Shown here piece after piece: positions 1 through 6,982 of a DNA stretch of 20,638 nt. Under the pieces are notes generated by a model, which was given only the letters and a program-made list of their open reading frames with translations, was not told where the DNA came from and ran no database searches. The stretch covers positions 1 to 20,638 of the forward strand of contig CAKVEH010000006.1 of the NCBI GenBank assembly GCA_934728205.1, written 5' to 3'. A program made the translations under genes and the position numbers. The first letter of the stretch is position 1. Each line of letters opens with the position of its first letter. Origin of the DNA: an uncultured Helicobacteraceae bacterium (lineage in GTDB: Bacteria > Campylobacterota > Campylobacteria > Campylobacterales > Helicobacteraceae).

Positions 1-117
1 TTTAATCAAAACTTGGGCGTTTTCGTTTTGCCCATCAATGTGATAAAGTGCTATGGTGATTTGCTTGCTTTGCATTTTGATTCCTATTGTTTGGACACTT
101 TGCTTTTCTTTTTTCAT
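1..117 (-). CDS. Partial gene of unknown function downstream of hsdM (5' end only)
   Basis: An open frame begins with ATG at 117-115 and runs without a stop off the left edge, giving 39 residues. Its ATG overlaps the TGA of hsdM (ATGA), which is typical of translational coupling within an operon. A second in-frame ATG lies at 75. The visible part contains QITIALYHIDGQ, a short beta-strand-like start. I do not recognise the family with confidence. A RhuM-like or other type I R-M-associated accessory gene is possible, because hsdS and small accessory genes usually sit next to hsdM, but this is a guess from context. Confidence 0.5.
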   Translation of the reverse strand, partial: MKKEKQSVQTIGIKMQSKQITIALYHIDGQNENAQVLIK

Positions 118-2087
118 TTCAAAATCTCGCCTAGTAATGAATTTAAGCTTGTTTCTAACTCTTTTAGCTCGCTTTGAATCTCGCTTAAAGGGCGCGGGGC
201 TTTGTAGGTGTAAAAGTATTTGTTAAAAAGCACTTCATAGCCTATTTCCTTGCTTTCATAATCTATCCACGAATTTGGCACAAAGGGCTTTACTTCGCTT
301 TCATAGTAGCTTTGAATGTCTGTTTTGAGTGCAATTTTTTCTGTGTTAGCGTTTTTGTCGCTATCTATGAGTAAATTTTGCTCAGCCTTGCTGAGTTTTA
401 TGTCTAAAAAGGCGAAAAAATCCTCACGGCTTGTGAAATGTGGGGATTTTGGATTTTTGGATACTTCGCTTTGCCCAGTATGACAAAAAGATTCTAGCTC
501 TTTTAGTTTAGCTAAAATTTTGTCTTTGTCTTTGAGTTCGTTAAATTTATCGCTTACAAGGAGTGAATCTATGCTTTTTGGCTTTTCGATGAGAATCTTT
601 ACATAGCCAAAATCGTCATTTTCAAGGATTAGGCAGGATTCATCGTCCTTTTTATCTGCGTAGCGTAAAAACAAATCCGTGATAGAATCAATGTGAGATT
701 CAAGCATTTGTTTAGACTTTTTGCCAAGAGATTTTTTCATTTTGGTGTAAAAACGCTCGCTTGTGGCGTTAATAAGCTGGACTTTGCCTTTTTTGTGGTT
801 TGGTTTGTTGTTTGTTATCACCCAAATGAAAGTAGGAATGCCTGTGTTGTAAAACATATCTGTTGGCAAAGCGATGATAGCTTCAAGCAGGTCGTTTTGT
901 ATAATATGCTTGCGTATGGCTACCATACCGCCGTCTGAGTTAAAAAGCGAGCTGCCATTATGCACGCTTGCAATGCGTGAGCCTAGCACAGAATGCTTTG
1001 GGTCTTTCATCTTTGAGAGTTGATTGAGCAAAAACATCATTTGCCCATCACTTTTGGCACTTAGCCCTATGTCTTTGAAGCGCAAGTCTAAACAATCTTT
1101 TTTACTCTCTTTGCCACCGCAGATTTTCTTTATATCATCGCCCCAATCCTTGCCATAAGGGGGATTTGTCAGCATAAAATCAAAAGTCTTGCCACTAAAT
1201 CCATCATTACTCAAAGTCGAGCCAAATTTGATATTGTCTGGATTCTCACCTTTTATCATCATATCTGCCTTGCAAATGGCATAAGTTTTGTCATTTATTT
1301 CTTGCCCAAAAAGTTCTATGGGAGCTTTGGAGGCGATTTTGCCGTTTTTATCAGTGATAAATTTCTTTGCTTCGGTTAGCATTCCGCCACTTCCACAGGC
1401 ATTGTCATAGATACTAAAACTCCCCTCTTTTAGCTTGTCTTTCACGGGCAAAAAGAGCAAATGTGTCATAAGCCATATCACTTCGCGCGGGGTGAAGTGC
1501 TCTCCTGCTTCTTCGTTGTTTTCTTCGTTAAACTTGCGGATAAGCTCCTCAAAGACATAGCCCATACCCAAATTGCTTAATGCCTGTGCATTTGGCGTGG
1601 CGTGGATAGAGAAGTTGATTTTAGGATTTGTGAATTTTTGTAGCAAAGGGTAGAGTATGCCTTTGTCATCGAGCTTTTTGACTTGAGCAAAGAAGTCAAA
1701 TCTATCGATAATATCCCTTACATTTTCGCTAAATGAATTAAGGTAGTTTTCAAAATTGGCGCGAATGTGGCTTGGCGAATCAAGTAGCGTTGTAAGGGTA
1801 TAAGGTGAGGTGTTATAAAAGCAATGTCCGCTACCTTTGTCGCTTGAAGTAAGCAATGGGGCTAAAAACTCTGCGTCTTTGTCTTTGTATTTTTCATAAG
1901 TGGCTAGGACATTTTCTTTGCTTCCTTCTAGCACGGCATCAATCCTGCGAATCACAGCAAGAGGAAGGATAATGTTTGGGTATTCGCCTTTTTTGTAATG
2001 GTCGCGCAAGGTATTTGCACAGCTCCAAATAAAGCTAACGATGGGCTGGAAAGCTTGGGGTAAATGCTTGGCATTGTCGCTTGACAT
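114..2087 (-). CDS. hsdM: Type I restriction-modification system DNA methyltransferase (M subunit)
   Basis: 657 residues. It is expected to transfer a methyl group from S-adenosylmethionine to adenine N6 at sites chosen by an HsdS partner. An HsdM_N-like helical domain covers about residues 10-150. It is followed by AGEHFTPR (194-201), the SAM-binding motif DNACGSGG (228-235) and the catalytic NPPYG (308-312), the order normal for gamma-class N6-adenine methyltransferases. It is longer than classical HsdM (about 500-530 residues); the extra length is mostly a charged C-terminal region after about 480. The ATG at 2087 is preceded by AAAGGA (2098-2093). The gene reads away from the nickel permease, and its stop overlaps the start of the next gene. 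No hsdR or hsdS is visible, so whether the system is complete cannot be judged here. Confidence 0.93.
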   Translation of the reverse strand: MSSDNAKHLPQAFQPIVSFIWSCANTLRDHYKKGEYPNIILPLAVIRRIDAVLEGSKENVLATYEKYKDKDAEFLAPLLTSSDKGSGHCFYNTSPYTLTTLLDSPSHIRANFENYLNSFSENVRDIIDRFDFFAQVKKLDDKGILYPLLQKFTNPKINFSIHATPNAQALSNLGMGYVFEELIRKFNEENNEEAGEHFTPREVIWLMTHLLFLPVKDKLKEGSFSIYDNACGSGGMLTEAKKFITDKNGKIASKAPIELFGQEINDKTYAICKADMMIKGENPDNIKFGSTLSNDGFSGKTFDFMLTNPPYGKDWGDDIKKICGGKESKKDCLDLRFKDIGLSAKSDGQMMFLLNQLSKMKDPKHSVLGSRIASVHNGSSLFNSDGGMVAIRKHIIQNDLLEAIIALPTDMFYNTGIPTFIWVITNNKPNHKKGKVQLINATSERFYTKMKKSLGKKSKQMLESHIDSITDLFLRYADKKDDESCLILENDDFGYVKILIEKPKSIDSLLVSDKFNELKDKDKILAKLKELESFCHTGQSEVSKNPKSPHFTSREDFFAFLDIKLSKAEQNLLIDSDKNANTEKIALKTDIQSYYESEVKPFVPNSWIDYESKEIGYEVLFNKYFYTYKAPRPLSEIQSELKELETSLNSLLGEILK

Positions 2088-2131
2088 AGAAATCCTTTTA
2101 TGTGGTGTCTTGGTTATAAAATGTTGGCATA

Positions 2132-2148
2132 ATTATACACTCTATAAT
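2132..2148. promoter_or_regulatory. Divergent -10 boxes for hsdM and the nikC-like permease
   Basis: The 110-bp gap between the two divergent genes holds two perfect TATAAT boxes: on the minus strand at 2137-2132 (towards hsdM) and on the plus strand at 2143-2148 (towards the permease). Each is about 40-50 bases from its start codon. No clear -35 is seen, which is normal for sigma-70 promoters in Helicobacter and Campylobacter. With only five bases between the boxes, the two polymerases would exclude each other. Confidence 0.55.
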
Positions 2149-2197
2149 TGACTCAATAAAAAAGCGATTTACATTTTAAAATTTAAAGGAGCAAAAA

Positions 2198-3133
2198 ATG
2201 GCAAAATCTAGCACTATAAATTCTAGCAATCTCTCAAATACAAATCCACACCACACAACCCACGCGCAATCCACAACTTCTCCACCCACAACACCCACAA
2301 AATCAACAAACTTAAACCCAAAAAGATTATCCCTACTTGGCAAATGCGCCCTTTTTGCACTCATAGCGATTCTCTCTAGCGCACTTATATTGCCATTTTT
2401 TGCGCCTTATACCCCTGAAGCTATGGATTTAGACGCGATTTTAGCCTCCACTTCGGAAGCGCATATTTTAGGCACGGATTATTTGGGGCGCGATATTTAC
2501 ACGAGACTTATCTATGGGGCTAGGCTCTCGCTTTGCTCTGTCGCGCTTATCTTAGCCCTTGTGCTTTTGCTTGGCATAGGCATAGGCTCTCTAGCGGGCT
2601 TTGCAGGCGGGCGCATAGATAACGCCATAATGCGAATCTGCGATATATTCCTAAGTATGCCCACCACGATTTTATCGCTCCTTTTTATCGCTATTTTGGG
2701 CGCGGGGCTAGCAAATGTCATCATTGCCATCGCGCTTACGCATTGGGCGTGGTATGCGAGAATCGTGCGCTCACTCGTGCTAAGTCTCAAAAACAAAGAG
2801 TTTGTGCTCCTCTCTCGCGTGTATGGCGCGAGCGCATTGCAAAGCTATAAGCGCAATATGCTAACCCCCATATTTAGTCAATGTCTAGTCCTTGCTACAA
2901 TGGATATAGGGCATTTTATGCTTCACATTGCGGGGCTTTCGTTTCTAGGGCTAGGCGTGCAGGCCCCACAGGCAGAATGGGGCGTGATGCTAAGCGAGGC
3001 AAAGGAGTATATGTGGAGCAACCCTGAGTTGCTACTTTATCCCGGGCTTGCGCTATTTGTGTGCGTGGCGGTGTGTAATGTAGTGGGGGATAGTTTGAGG
3101 GATTATTTTGATGTGAATGTGCAGGGGCATTAG
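2198..3133 (+). CDS. nikC: Nickel/dipeptide ABC transporter permease, NikC-like
   Basis: 311-residue inner-membrane permease of the nickel/peptide importer family, expected to pair with a NikB-type permease and to be driven by NikD/NikE ATPases. Residues 1-45 form a Ser/Thr/Asn/Pro-rich cytoplasmic leader. About five or six membrane helices follow, starting near 48. From LGTDYLGRDI onward the sequence closely resembles what I remember of E. coli NikC, including ALTHWAWYARIVRS, FVLLSRVYGAS (EAA-type ATPase-contact loop) and AGLSFLGLGVQAP. The ATG has a good ribosome site, AAAGGAG at 2185-2191. Its natural partner, the fused ATPase at 4965, lies beyond an inserted R-M pair, and no nikA or nikB is present. 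Because the family also carries peptides, nickel as substrate is inferred from NikC-like and NikD-like wording. Confidence 0.82.
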   Translation: MAKSSTINSSNLSNTNPHHTTHAQSTTSPPTTPTKSTNLNPKRLSLLGKCALFALIAILSSALILPFFAPYTPEAMDLDAILASTSEAHILGTDYLGRDIYTRLIYGARLSLCSVALILALVLLLGIGIGSLAGFAGGRIDNAIMRICDIFLSMPTTILSLLFIAILGAGLANVIIAIALTHWAWYARIVRSLVLSLKNKEFVLLSRVYGASALQSYKRNMLTPIFSQCLVLATMDIGHFMLHIAGLSFLGLGVQAPQAEWGVMLSEAKEYMWSNPELLLYPGLALFVCVAVCNVVGDSLRDYFDVNVQGH

Positions 3134-3300
3134 GGGTGCTTGCGCTTGGCTTTTTGCGATAAATAGGGGAGTTTGCCACTCGCTTCGTCAATAGACGCAT
3201 TAGTCTTATTTCCTCGCTTATGGCTTTACAGCCCCGATTTCTCATCAAAAATACTTTGCGCAAGGTGGGGCACTTGGGTAATTGCTAGCAGACAATCAGT
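3134..3300. repeat. Probable dispersed intergenic repeat after nikC
   Basis: The space between the permease and the methyltransferase promoter contains no gene. On the minus strand about 3263-3150 can be read as a short open frame containing RNRGCKAISEEIRL. I remember similar spurious peptides recurring next to unrelated genes in Helicobacter genomes, suggesting a dispersed non-coding repeat rather than a gene. I could not compare genomes, so this rests on memory and on the absence of a start signal or protein family. Confidence 0.3.
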
Positions 3301-3332
3301 ATGATTTTGACACGAATAAAACACAAATTTAG

Positions 3333-3359
3333 TATAATTGCCAAAAATCAAATAAGGAC
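3333..3359 (+). promoter_or_regulatory. -10 box and ribosome site deciding the methyltransferase start
   Basis: TATAAT at 3333-3338 is followed by AAGGAC at 3354-3359 and ATG at 3364. The frame is open back to an ATG at 3301, but that codon lies upstream of this -10 box and lacks a ribosome site, so 3364 is the better start. A TTGACA at 3307-3312 is 20 bases from the -10, too far to be a normal -35. Confidence 0.5.
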
Positions 3360-3363
3360 TGTT

Positions 3364-4347
3364 ATGACTCTTGCACACAAAGATGACCTCTGTAAAGATT
3401 CTTTAGAATGTTTTGATGCTTTGCAATATAAAAATTTAACCAACATTTCGCAAGAGGTTTTACTTACCTATAAGTGTAAAATCTATCACCAAGATTGTCG
3501 CGTAGGTTTGCAGAATTTAGATTCACAATCGATTGATTTTATCGTTACAGACCCGCCGTATTTTATTGACGGAATGGGGTGTGAATGGAATGACGCAAAT
3601 TTAAGCAAGAAAGCTAGTAAATCAGGCATAGTAGGTGGTTTGCCTATCGGTATGAAATTTGACAGGGCGCAGGGAGAGAGGTTACAAGAATTTATGACTC
3701 CTTTGGCAAAAGAGTTTTTTAGGATTCTAAAGCCCGGTGGCTTTTGTGTCGTATTTTCACAAGGCAGGCTTTATCATCGAATGGCGATGAGCTTAGATTT
3801 AGTAGGCTTTGAAATCCGTGATATGCTTGCGTGGAAATACGATGGGCAAGCAAAGGCTTTTAGTCAAACGCATTTTATTAAAAAAGATAAAAATCTAACT
3901 TGTGCGCAAAAAGAGGCTTTAATAGCTGAAATGCAGGATTTAAAAACGCCACAATTAAAGCCGCAAATTGAACCCATGGTGCTAGCACAAAAGCCCCGCA
4001 TCGGCACTTTTGTAGAAAATTATAGAGAATTTAAACTAGGGCTTATAAATAGTAAAGAAAGTTTAGATGGCAGATTCCCAAGCAATGTAATGGAAGTTTC
4101 AAAGCAAACACGAAAGCAAGAAAGCGAGGAAAAAATCGAGCATTTAACACGAAAGCCTATTAAGCTCATTTCACACTTAATTCGCCTTTTTACCCAAGAA
4201 AATCAAATCGTGCTAGACCCATTTTTAGGCTCTGGCTCACACGCGCTCGCAGCCTTGCAAAACAAGCGCAAATTTATCGGCTATGAAATTGAAAAAAAAT
4301 ACTTTGAAATCGCCAAAAATCGCATAGAAAAAGAGTTAAAAAAATGA
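3364..4347 (+). CDS. Site-specific DNA methyltransferase, type II (adenine-N6 likely)
   Basis: 327 residues from the ATG at 3364. Motif IV (TDPPYF; DPPY at 63-66) comes before motif I (DPFLGSGS, 285-292), the order of beta-class amino-methyltransferases (N6_N4_Mtase family). DPPY rather than SPPY favours adenine N6. The variable region between, about 100-260, would contain the target-recognition part. The recognition site cannot be read from sequence. It ends in TGA at 4345-4347 directly against the GTG start of the next gene, so the two form an R-M-like pair. The pair sits between two parts of a nickel transporter and reads in the same direction, with its own promoter. Confidence 0.85.
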   Translation: MTLAHKDDLCKDSLECFDALQYKNLTNISQEVLLTYKCKIYHQDCRVGLQNLDSQSIDFIVTDPPYFIDGMGCEWNDANLSKKASKSGIVGGLPIGMKFDRAQGERLQEFMTPLAKEFFRILKPGGFCVVFSQGRLYHRMAMSLDLVGFEIRDMLAWKYDGQAKAFSQTHFIKKDKNLTCAQKEALIAEMQDLKTPQLKPQIEPMVLAQKPRIGTFVENYREFKLGLINSKESLDGRFPSNVMEVSKQTRKQESEEKIEHLTRKPIKLISHLIRLFTQENQIVLDPFLGSGSHALAALQNKRKFIGYEIEKKYFEIAKNRIEKELKK

Positions 4348-4917
4348 GTGAAAATGAAATCAAAGAAATCTAAAATAATACAAGAACACTATAAAAAATA
4401 TCTCAAAAACGATGAGGTAAAACCCATAAATTTGCAAGATAAAAGTGGAAAATTCACAAAAGATGCACTGACACTTTGCTATCTAGCGCAAAATTATCCA
4501 AACACAAAAGCTGTTTCAAAAAATGATTTGACTGCATTTGTAAGGCAGTTTTACCCCAATACTACCGATGTGCAACAAGCTAGGCATTTGGCTAAACAAA
4601 AGGGCTATTATATCATCTCAGGCACTCGTGGCGATATAGGACAAAAAATTAAGGCTGGACATTATCAGCCTACAGAATCTAGCAATATTATCCCACAATG
4701 TCAAGTCTGCAACCGCCCTGATAGAGATAGGTGGGTGTATGATAAAACGGGCAGAGTAAGCGCAATCGCTGATAGCGAAGATGGCAAAAGGGTGGTGGAA
4801 AAATACCTTAAAAAAGTTAGTCAAAGCACGCGAGAGTATTTTTTGGGGTTTTTGCAAAAACTTTTAGGCAAGAAGCCCCAAATAGTTTGTAAGATTCTGA
4901 GTGTAAAACCTCGTTGA
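4348..4917 (+). CDS. Unrecognised protein paired with the methyltransferase; possible restriction endonuclease
   Basis: 189 residues from GTG at 4348, abutting the methyltransferase stop; an ATG at 4354 is an alternative start two codons later. The protein is basic. Residues 30-100 (KFTKDALTLCYLAQ to YIISGTRGD) look like a winged-helix DNA-binding region, followed by a CQVC pair (118-121) that could belong to a metal site. I see no clear HNH, PD-(D/E)XK or GIY-YIG catalytic set. Position makes it the likely cognate endonuclease, a truncated one, or an accessory DNA-binding subunit. Function is inferred from the neighbour only. Confidence 0.55.
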   Translation: MKMKSKKSKIIQEHYKKYLKNDEVKPINLQDKSGKFTKDALTLCYLAQNYPNTKAVSKNDLTAFVRQFYPNTTDVQQARHLAKQKGYYIISGTRGDIGQKIKAGHYQPTESSNIIPQCQVCNRPDRDRWVYDKTGRVSAIADSEDGKRVVEKYLKKVSQSTREYFLGFLQKLLGKKPQIVCKILSVKPR

Positions 4918-4964
4918 AATACAATTTTATGCGAAATTATGTGGAGAAAAATTAAAGACAAAAA

Positions 4965-6728
4965 ATGAAAAAATCTAACCTAGCTGATATGAACACTTTC
5001 TCTAATCAAAGCAGCGTGCCACAAACGCTTATTTTACGAAATCTCACTATCGCGCACGGTGAGCAGATTTTGCTTAAAAATGTGGGGTTTGAAATCATAG
5101 CAGGGCGCATTACCGCACTTATAGGGGCAAGTGGCAGTGGCAAAAGTTTATCCGCCCTTGCCCTGCAAGGCATACTCCCTAGCAATCTCACGCGATTAAG
5201 TGGCGAAATCACGCTAAATGGTAAAATCTTAGAAAAAAGCGAAATCCGCGCAAATCGCGGTAAAATAGTGGCTACTATCTTGCAAAATCCGCGCACTTGC
5301 TTTAACCCGCTACTATCGATGAAAAGCCACATTTGTGAGTCGTTATCCGCGCTTAATAAGCCATTTTTGCAAGACGAAGTGGAGGCGATACTGCGCGAAG
5401 TGGGGCTACAATCTAGCGTGCTACACAACCACGCCTTTGAGTTAAGCGGGGGAATGCTCCAGCGTGTGATGATAGCCATAGCCTTGCTTAGTGGGGCGCG
5501 GTTTCTCATCGCTGATGAGGCGACTACGGATTTGGATATGGTGGTGGAGGATAAGATTTTGCGACTTTTGAGGGATTTACAGACGAGCAAGGGGCTTGGG
5601 ATTTTGCTGATAAGCCACGATAGACGGGTGGTGGAGCTTATGGCAGATAAAATCTATGAAATACGCAAAGATGACAACGCACCTTTGCACAATAGCATTT
5701 GTCATATTGAGGGCAACGCCCGAAGTATTTCAAATATAGAGCCTAACAGGGATATTTCGGTTTCTTCAAAGCCTCAATATGGCAAAAGTCCTAAAAACAT
5801 AGATTCCCACGCGGATGTTCAATCCGCTCGCAATGAATGGGAACATCCCACTTCCATTGCGGAGGCGGTTAGGCGGAGGATAGAGGCCCCACAAAACGCC
5901 ATTATCGCGCATAATGTAAGCAAGATTTACACGCGCTACACGCTCTTTGGCACAAAGCAAAAGCGCGTGCTAAACAATGTCTCTTTGCGTGTGGGAGCGG
6001 GCGAGCGTGTGGCATTGCTAGGAGCTAGTGGCTCTGGCAAATCCACGCTAGCGCGAATGCTTTGCGCACTAGAATCGTTAGAATCTAGCATAAAACCTAG
6101 CGCGGATTGGGCCACAGGGGATTACCCCACAAATGCGGGGATTTATCTCAATGGCGAGCGCGTAGAATCTAAAGCCCTAGCAAATCCTAGCACACAAAAG
6201 GAGTTTTATAAGCAAGTCCAAATTTTGTTTCAAGACCCGCTAAGCTCACTAAATCCGCGACTAACACTGTGGGAGAGCCTTTGTGAGCCATTGCAAAACT
6301 TGTTAGGCGTGTATGACGCGCGTGAGCAAGAAGTGCGGATTTTGTCCCTGCTAGCGCGATTGCGTCTAGAATCTTCCCTGCTAGATTATTACCCCGCTAT
6401 GCTTTCTGGCGGGCAGGCGAGCAGGTTTTGCCTCGCGCGTGCGTTGCTTGTGTGCCCCAAATATATACTGCTTGATGAGGTAACCTCTGGGCTAGATTTT
6501 ACGCTTGAGTGCGAGATTTTGGGGATTTTGCGAGAGATGCAAGCAGAGATGGATTTGGGGATTTTGCTTATCACGCATAGCGTGGAGCTAGCGCGGAGGT
6601 GGTGTGAGCGAATCTACATAATGCAAAATGGCGAGATAGTGGAGGAAGCGCGCGCGAATGAGGCATTTAAGAGCGATTTTGGAGCGGAGCTAGATAGGAT
6701 TATGGATTTTGGTGCTACGCACGCTTAG
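4965..6728 (+). CDS. nikDE: Fused nickel/dipeptide ABC transporter ATPase (NikD-NikE type)
   Basis: 587 residues with two complete ABC domains, the two ATPases that power the NikB/NikC permease pair in one chain. Domain 1: Walker A GASGSGKS (54-61), Q-loop LQNPRTCFNP (Q107), signature LSGGM (160-164), Walker B IADEATTDLD, switch His218; wording matches NikD. Domain 2: GASGSGKST (353-361), Q423, LSGGQ (480-484), LLDEVTSGLD with Glu505, His538; matches NikE. All catalytic residues appear intact in both. The linker, about 236-310, is poor in family similarity and its DNA is strongly palindromic. The partner permease ends 1.8 kb upstream beyond an R-M pair; no promoter of its own is obvious, so it may depend on read-through from 3333. 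A peptide substrate remains possible. Confidence 0.85.
   Translation: MKKSNLADMNTFSNQSSVPQTLILRNLTIAHGEQILLKNVGFEIIAGRITALIGASGSGKSLSALALQGILPSNLTRLSGEITLNGKILEKSEIRANRGKIVATILQNPRTCFNPLLSMKSHICESLSALNKPFLQDEVEAILREVGLQSSVLHNHAFELSGGMLQRVMIAIALLSGARFLIADEATTDLDMVVEDKILRLLRDLQTSKGLGILLISHDRRVVELMADKIYEIRKDDNAPLHNSICHIEGNARSISNIEPNRDISVSSKPQYGKSPKNIDSHADVQSARNEWEHPTSIAEAVRRRIEAPQNAIIAHNVSKIYTRYTLFGTKQKRVLNNVSLRVGAGERVALLGASGSGKSTLARMLCALESLESSIKPSADWATGDYPTNAGIYLNGERVESKALANPSTQKEFYKQVQILFQDPLSSLNPRLTLWESLCEPLQNLLGVYDAREQEVRILSLLARLRLESSLLDYYPAMLSGGQASRFCLARALLVCPKYILLDEVTSGLDFTLECEILGILREMQAEMDLGILLITHSVELARRWCERIYIMQNGEIVEEARANEAFKSDFGAELDRIMDFGATHA
5703..5861. repeat. Intragenic palindromic element encoding the nikDE interdomain linker
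   Basis: CATATTGAGG at 5703-5712 pairs perfectly with CCTCAATATG at 5772-5781. Inside are a GGGC-AAC-GCCC hairpin (5711-5721) and a CCGAA/TTCGG pair. Just after come GCGGAT/ATCCGC (5811-5816 with 5822-5827) and a longer hairpin with arms CGCAATG (5829-5835) and CATTGCG (5855-5861) around TGGGA-ACA-TCCCA. All stay in frame within the coding sequence, in the part between the two ATPase domains. This resembles in-frame palindromic insertions such as those known in Rickettsia. Confidence 0.5.
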
Positions 6729-6819
6729 GGCTTGGCAAATGCAAAATCTTAAGCAAAAAAGTGGCAATAAAAGCGAACTATGTGTGCCGTTGCTGTGTAT
6801 TTAATTGCATAAAAACCTA

Positions 6820-6906
6820 GACATCAAAATGTCCGTTTCTAATCGTGCGATAAAATTGGCAAAAAACAAAATAAGACAAATTTTTGTCCGCTTTTGTTAT
6901 TATAAT
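6820..6906 (+). promoter_or_regulatory. Promoter of the DUF2779 gene with two palindromic operator-like sites
   Basis: Two 14-bp palindromes of form GACA-N6-TGTC occur at 6820-6833 and 6875-6888, each followed directly by CCGTTT or CCGCTT. The second is 12 bases before TATAAT at 6901-6906. The first is followed by a weak GATAAA at 6849. The leader to the ATG at 6983 is about 70 bases. A third copy lies on the minus strand at 12041-12028. The arrangement suggests a dimeric regulator that acts over the -35 region. Confidence 0.45.
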
Positions 6907-6982
6907 TTCTACAATGCTTAAAATGCCTAAGCCACAAACAAGGCGTAAAAAACAAAGGCAAATCACAACAAAAGGACAACAA

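Noticed and set aside
3301..3363. Longer N-terminus for the methyltransferase from ATG 3301
   Set aside because: The ATG is upstream of the TATAAT at 3333 and lacks a ribosome site; 3364 has both signals.
6884..6982. Longer N-terminus for the DUF2779 protein
   Set aside because: It covers the promoter palindrome and -10 box, its sequence is not family-like, and the SQYLRGLQC start of the family follows ATG 6983.
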